A stretch of DNA of 34,898 bases from Planctomycetota bacterium (GTDB taxonomy: Bacteria; Planctomycetota; UBA8108; UBA1146; JAJFFE01), in the NCBI GenBank assembly GCA_021776775.1, contig JAJFFE010000040.1, forward strand, positions 1 through 34,898, written 5' to 3'. Made by a program: the position numbers and the translations under genes. Below the pieces are notes generated by a model that was not told the origin of the DNA, did no database searches, and was given only the letters and a program-made list of their open reading frames with translations. This document shows, one piece after another, positions 33,451 to 34,898 of the stretch. The first letter of the stretch is position 1, and every line of letters starts with the position of its first letter.

Positions 33451-34425
33451 ATGGGTTACTGGCTCACGGGACTCGACGAAGCGGGGTACGGCCCTCTGCT
33501 CGGTCCCCTCGTCGTCGGACTGACGACGCTGACGTCCGAAAACACCATCGCACCCCGCGAACCTTGGAAACTGCTCGCTCCGACCGTGTGTAAGCGGCGC
33601 GGCGCGCGCGGCGTTTCGGTGGCCGATTCGAAGAGCCTGCACAAGTCGTCGACCGGCGACTTGTCGCCGCTCGAAGAGGGTGTCCTGTCGTTCCTGAGTG
33701 CGGAGCGCGGGGACTATCCGAAAACGTTCCGAGAACTGATGCACCACCTCACCGAAGGTCGCCTGGACGCGCTGGATGAGTATCCCTGGTATCGCGATCG
33801 TGACCTGGAACTGCCGGTTAGCGTGCATCCCTTGGCACTAAAAGGCGCGTGCTCCCGAGTGACCCGCACGCTCGGGCGGCGTGGTCTAGAGGTGAGCGAA
33901 ATGCGCGTGATCGCCATGGACGTGGTCGAGTTCAACGCGTCCGTCGCCACGTCGGATTCGAAGGGCGCCGTCAACGAAGGCGCCATGGGACGCTTCCTCA
34001 AGTGGGTCTGGAGCAAGTCCGACCGCTCGGACGTCGGCGTCTTCACGGACCGTCTCGGCGGACGCGAACGGTACGGCTCGTTCCTGCAGCCACTCTTCCC
34101 GGACGCGCAGTTCAAGATCGTCGAGCAGGGCAAGGACCGGCAACTGTACTCCGTGCACAGTACGGCACCGGATCGGAACCTGACGGTCAGCTTCGAAATG
34201 GGCGGCGAGGATGGCTGCTTCACGACCGCGCTCGCCTCGATGACCGCGAAGTACGTGCGGGAACTCCACATGCGGCTGTTCAACTCGTGGTGGCAAGAGC
34301 AGAGCGACACCGAGCTCAACCCGACCGCGGGCTACTACCAAGACGGCAAACGATTCCTCGGCGATATCGCACCGCTTCGCAAGAAGCTCGGCATCGAAGA
34401 CCGGCTGCTGATTCGGCGACGCTAG
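33451..34425 (+). CDS. divergent RNase HII-like protein
   Basis: 324 residues, against about 200 for RNase HII. TGLDEAGYGPLLGPLVVG at the start corresponds to the DEAGRGPLAGP motif with Asp9 and Glu10; VADSKSLHK to DSKKL; Asp200 (VFTDRLGG) probably to the third acid; and ALASMTAKYVREL to A-x-ASI-x-AK-x-x-RD, with Glu271 in place of the last Asp. The arginine of the GRG motif, which in RNase HII reads the ribonucleotide, is tyrosine here. The fold is probably RNase H-like and may still cleave nucleic acid, but the substrate may differ. AGAGG precedes the ATG. The insert between the second and third motif (about 65-190) is unrecognised. Confidence 0.75.
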   Translation: MGYWLTGLDEAGYGPLLGPLVVGLTTLTSENTIAPREPWKLLAPTVCKRRGARGVSVADSKSLHKSSTGDLSPLEEGVLSFLSAERGDYPKTFRELMHHLTEGRLDALDEYPWYRDRDLELPVSVHPLALKGACSRVTRTLGRRGLEVSEMRVIAMDVVEFNASVATSDSKGAVNEGAMGRFLKWVWSKSDRSDVGVFTDRLGGRERYGSFLQPLFPDAQFKIVEQGKDRQLYSVHSTAPDRNLTVSFEMGGEDGCFTTALASMTAKYVRELHMRLFNSWWQEQSDTELNPTAGYYQDGKRFLGDIAPLRKKLGIEDRLLIRRR

Positions 34426-34575
34426 TCCAGGGAGCTAGGCAGTCGCGAGCCGGCAGCCCCTGGGGACACGCAGTCTCCCGTTGGTGTTGGCTCTCGTTGC
34501 GGCGGCTTTCGGGTTCTGATAGCTTGTCGGATCAAACAATCCCTACAGTAGTTAGAACTACAGAAGGAGATCCGT

Positions 34576-34898
34576 ATGAAGTCGGACCTCGACATCGCCC
34601 GTGAAGCAAAACTCCGAGACATTCGCGAGGTCGCTGCTGAATACGGGATCCAAGACGATGAGCTCATCCCGTACGGTCGCCACATGGCGAAGGTGGATCT
34701 GAAGATCATCGATCGCCTCGAAAAAGAGAAGCGCCCGCAGGCGAAGTACATCGACGTCACCGCGATCAACCCGACGCCGCTCGGCGAAGGCAAGACAGTC
34801 ACGACGATCGGACTGGGACTCGGTCTCAACAAGATCGGCCAGAAGACGGTATCGACGATCCGGCAGCCCTCCATGGGTCCGGTGTTCGGCATCAAGGG
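34576..34898 (+). CDS. fhs: formate-tetrahydrofolate ligase, N-terminal part (cut by window end)
   Basis: The first 107 codons of a gene that runs off the window. The frame starts MKSDLDIAREAKLRDI and contains YIDVTAINPTPLGEGKTVTT, the ATP-binding P-loop region of the family, and TIRQPSMGPVFGIKG. The enzyme makes 10-formyl-THF from formate, ATP and THF in one-carbon metabolism and the Wood-Ljungdahl pathway. AGAAGGAGA is a strong ribosome binding site. The 150-bp gap before it shows no riboswitch I can recognise. About four fifths of the gene lie outside. Confidence 0.96.
   Translation, partial: MKSDLDIAREAKLRDIREVAAEYGIQDDELIPYGRHMAKVDLKIIDRLEKEKRPQAKYIDVTAINPTPLGEGKTVTTIGLGLGLNKIGQKTVSTIRQPSMGPVFGIK

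Noticed and set aside
34426..34575. Folate or ZTP riboswitch before fhs
   Set aside because: I could not find the conserved cores of either class in the leader; only a strong ribosome binding site is clear.

Overview
The window is GC-rich (apart from short stretches), densely coded bacterial DNA, most likely chromosomal and from a member of the Planctomycetota or a close relative. The pointers are two exported proteins that share a dockerin-like C-terminal module with four cysteines, a DUF-type ECF sigma factor overlapping a Ser/Thr kinase with TPR repeats (a pairing common in planctomycetes), and the general gene mix. No ribosomal or marker gene is present, so the phylum is inferred.

Layout. 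1-1051: a tRNA-Arg(TCG) and a stretch with no convincing gene. 1052-2908: exported dockerin-module protein. 2999-10813 (minus strand): a tight four-gene operon that is the most notable content. In order of transcription it encodes a membrane-bound ferredoxin/FAD/NAD(P)/di-heme-b fusion protein, a membrane-anchored 26-heme c-type cytochrome, an outer-membrane beta-barrel and a 16-heme lipoprotein cytochrome. Two junctions are ATGA overlaps and the third gap is 11 bp. Together the genes read as a complete cytoplasm-to-cell-surface electron conduit (or electron uptake route). 11186-12592: a second dockerin-module exported protein with a seven-blade FG-GAP propeller, ending at a strong terminator. 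12735-16378 (minus): a hybrid histidine kinase with receiver and Hpt domains, coupled to an NtrC-type sigma-54 activator. 16639-19648: ECF sigma factor and kinase-TPR protein, overlapping by 62 bp.

19736-24909 (minus strand): single-domain response regulator, DUF423 membrane protein, two tandem D12-class adenine DNA methyltransferases, an SRPBCC protein and a nitroreductase. 25040-27087: small proteins, some of unknown function, and a YceH-like protein. 27237-29052: an HNH endonuclease gene with an AT-rich leader, set between composite inverted and direct repeats and accompanied by a repeated palindrome; it looks like a small mobile or homing-type element. 29164-32628 (minus): a 1154-residue STAND-type ATPase with a long TPR-like tail. 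32862-34425: a SpoU-family RNA methyltransferase and a divergent RNase HII-like protein. 34576 to the end: the start of formate-tetrahydrofolate ligase.

How the genes fit together: the electron-transfer operon stands beside two exported surface-type proteins and two independent signalling sets (kinase/sigma-54 activator and ECF/kinase). Any regulatory link between them is inferred from proximity only; I found no well-spaced sigma-54 promoter in front of the operon.
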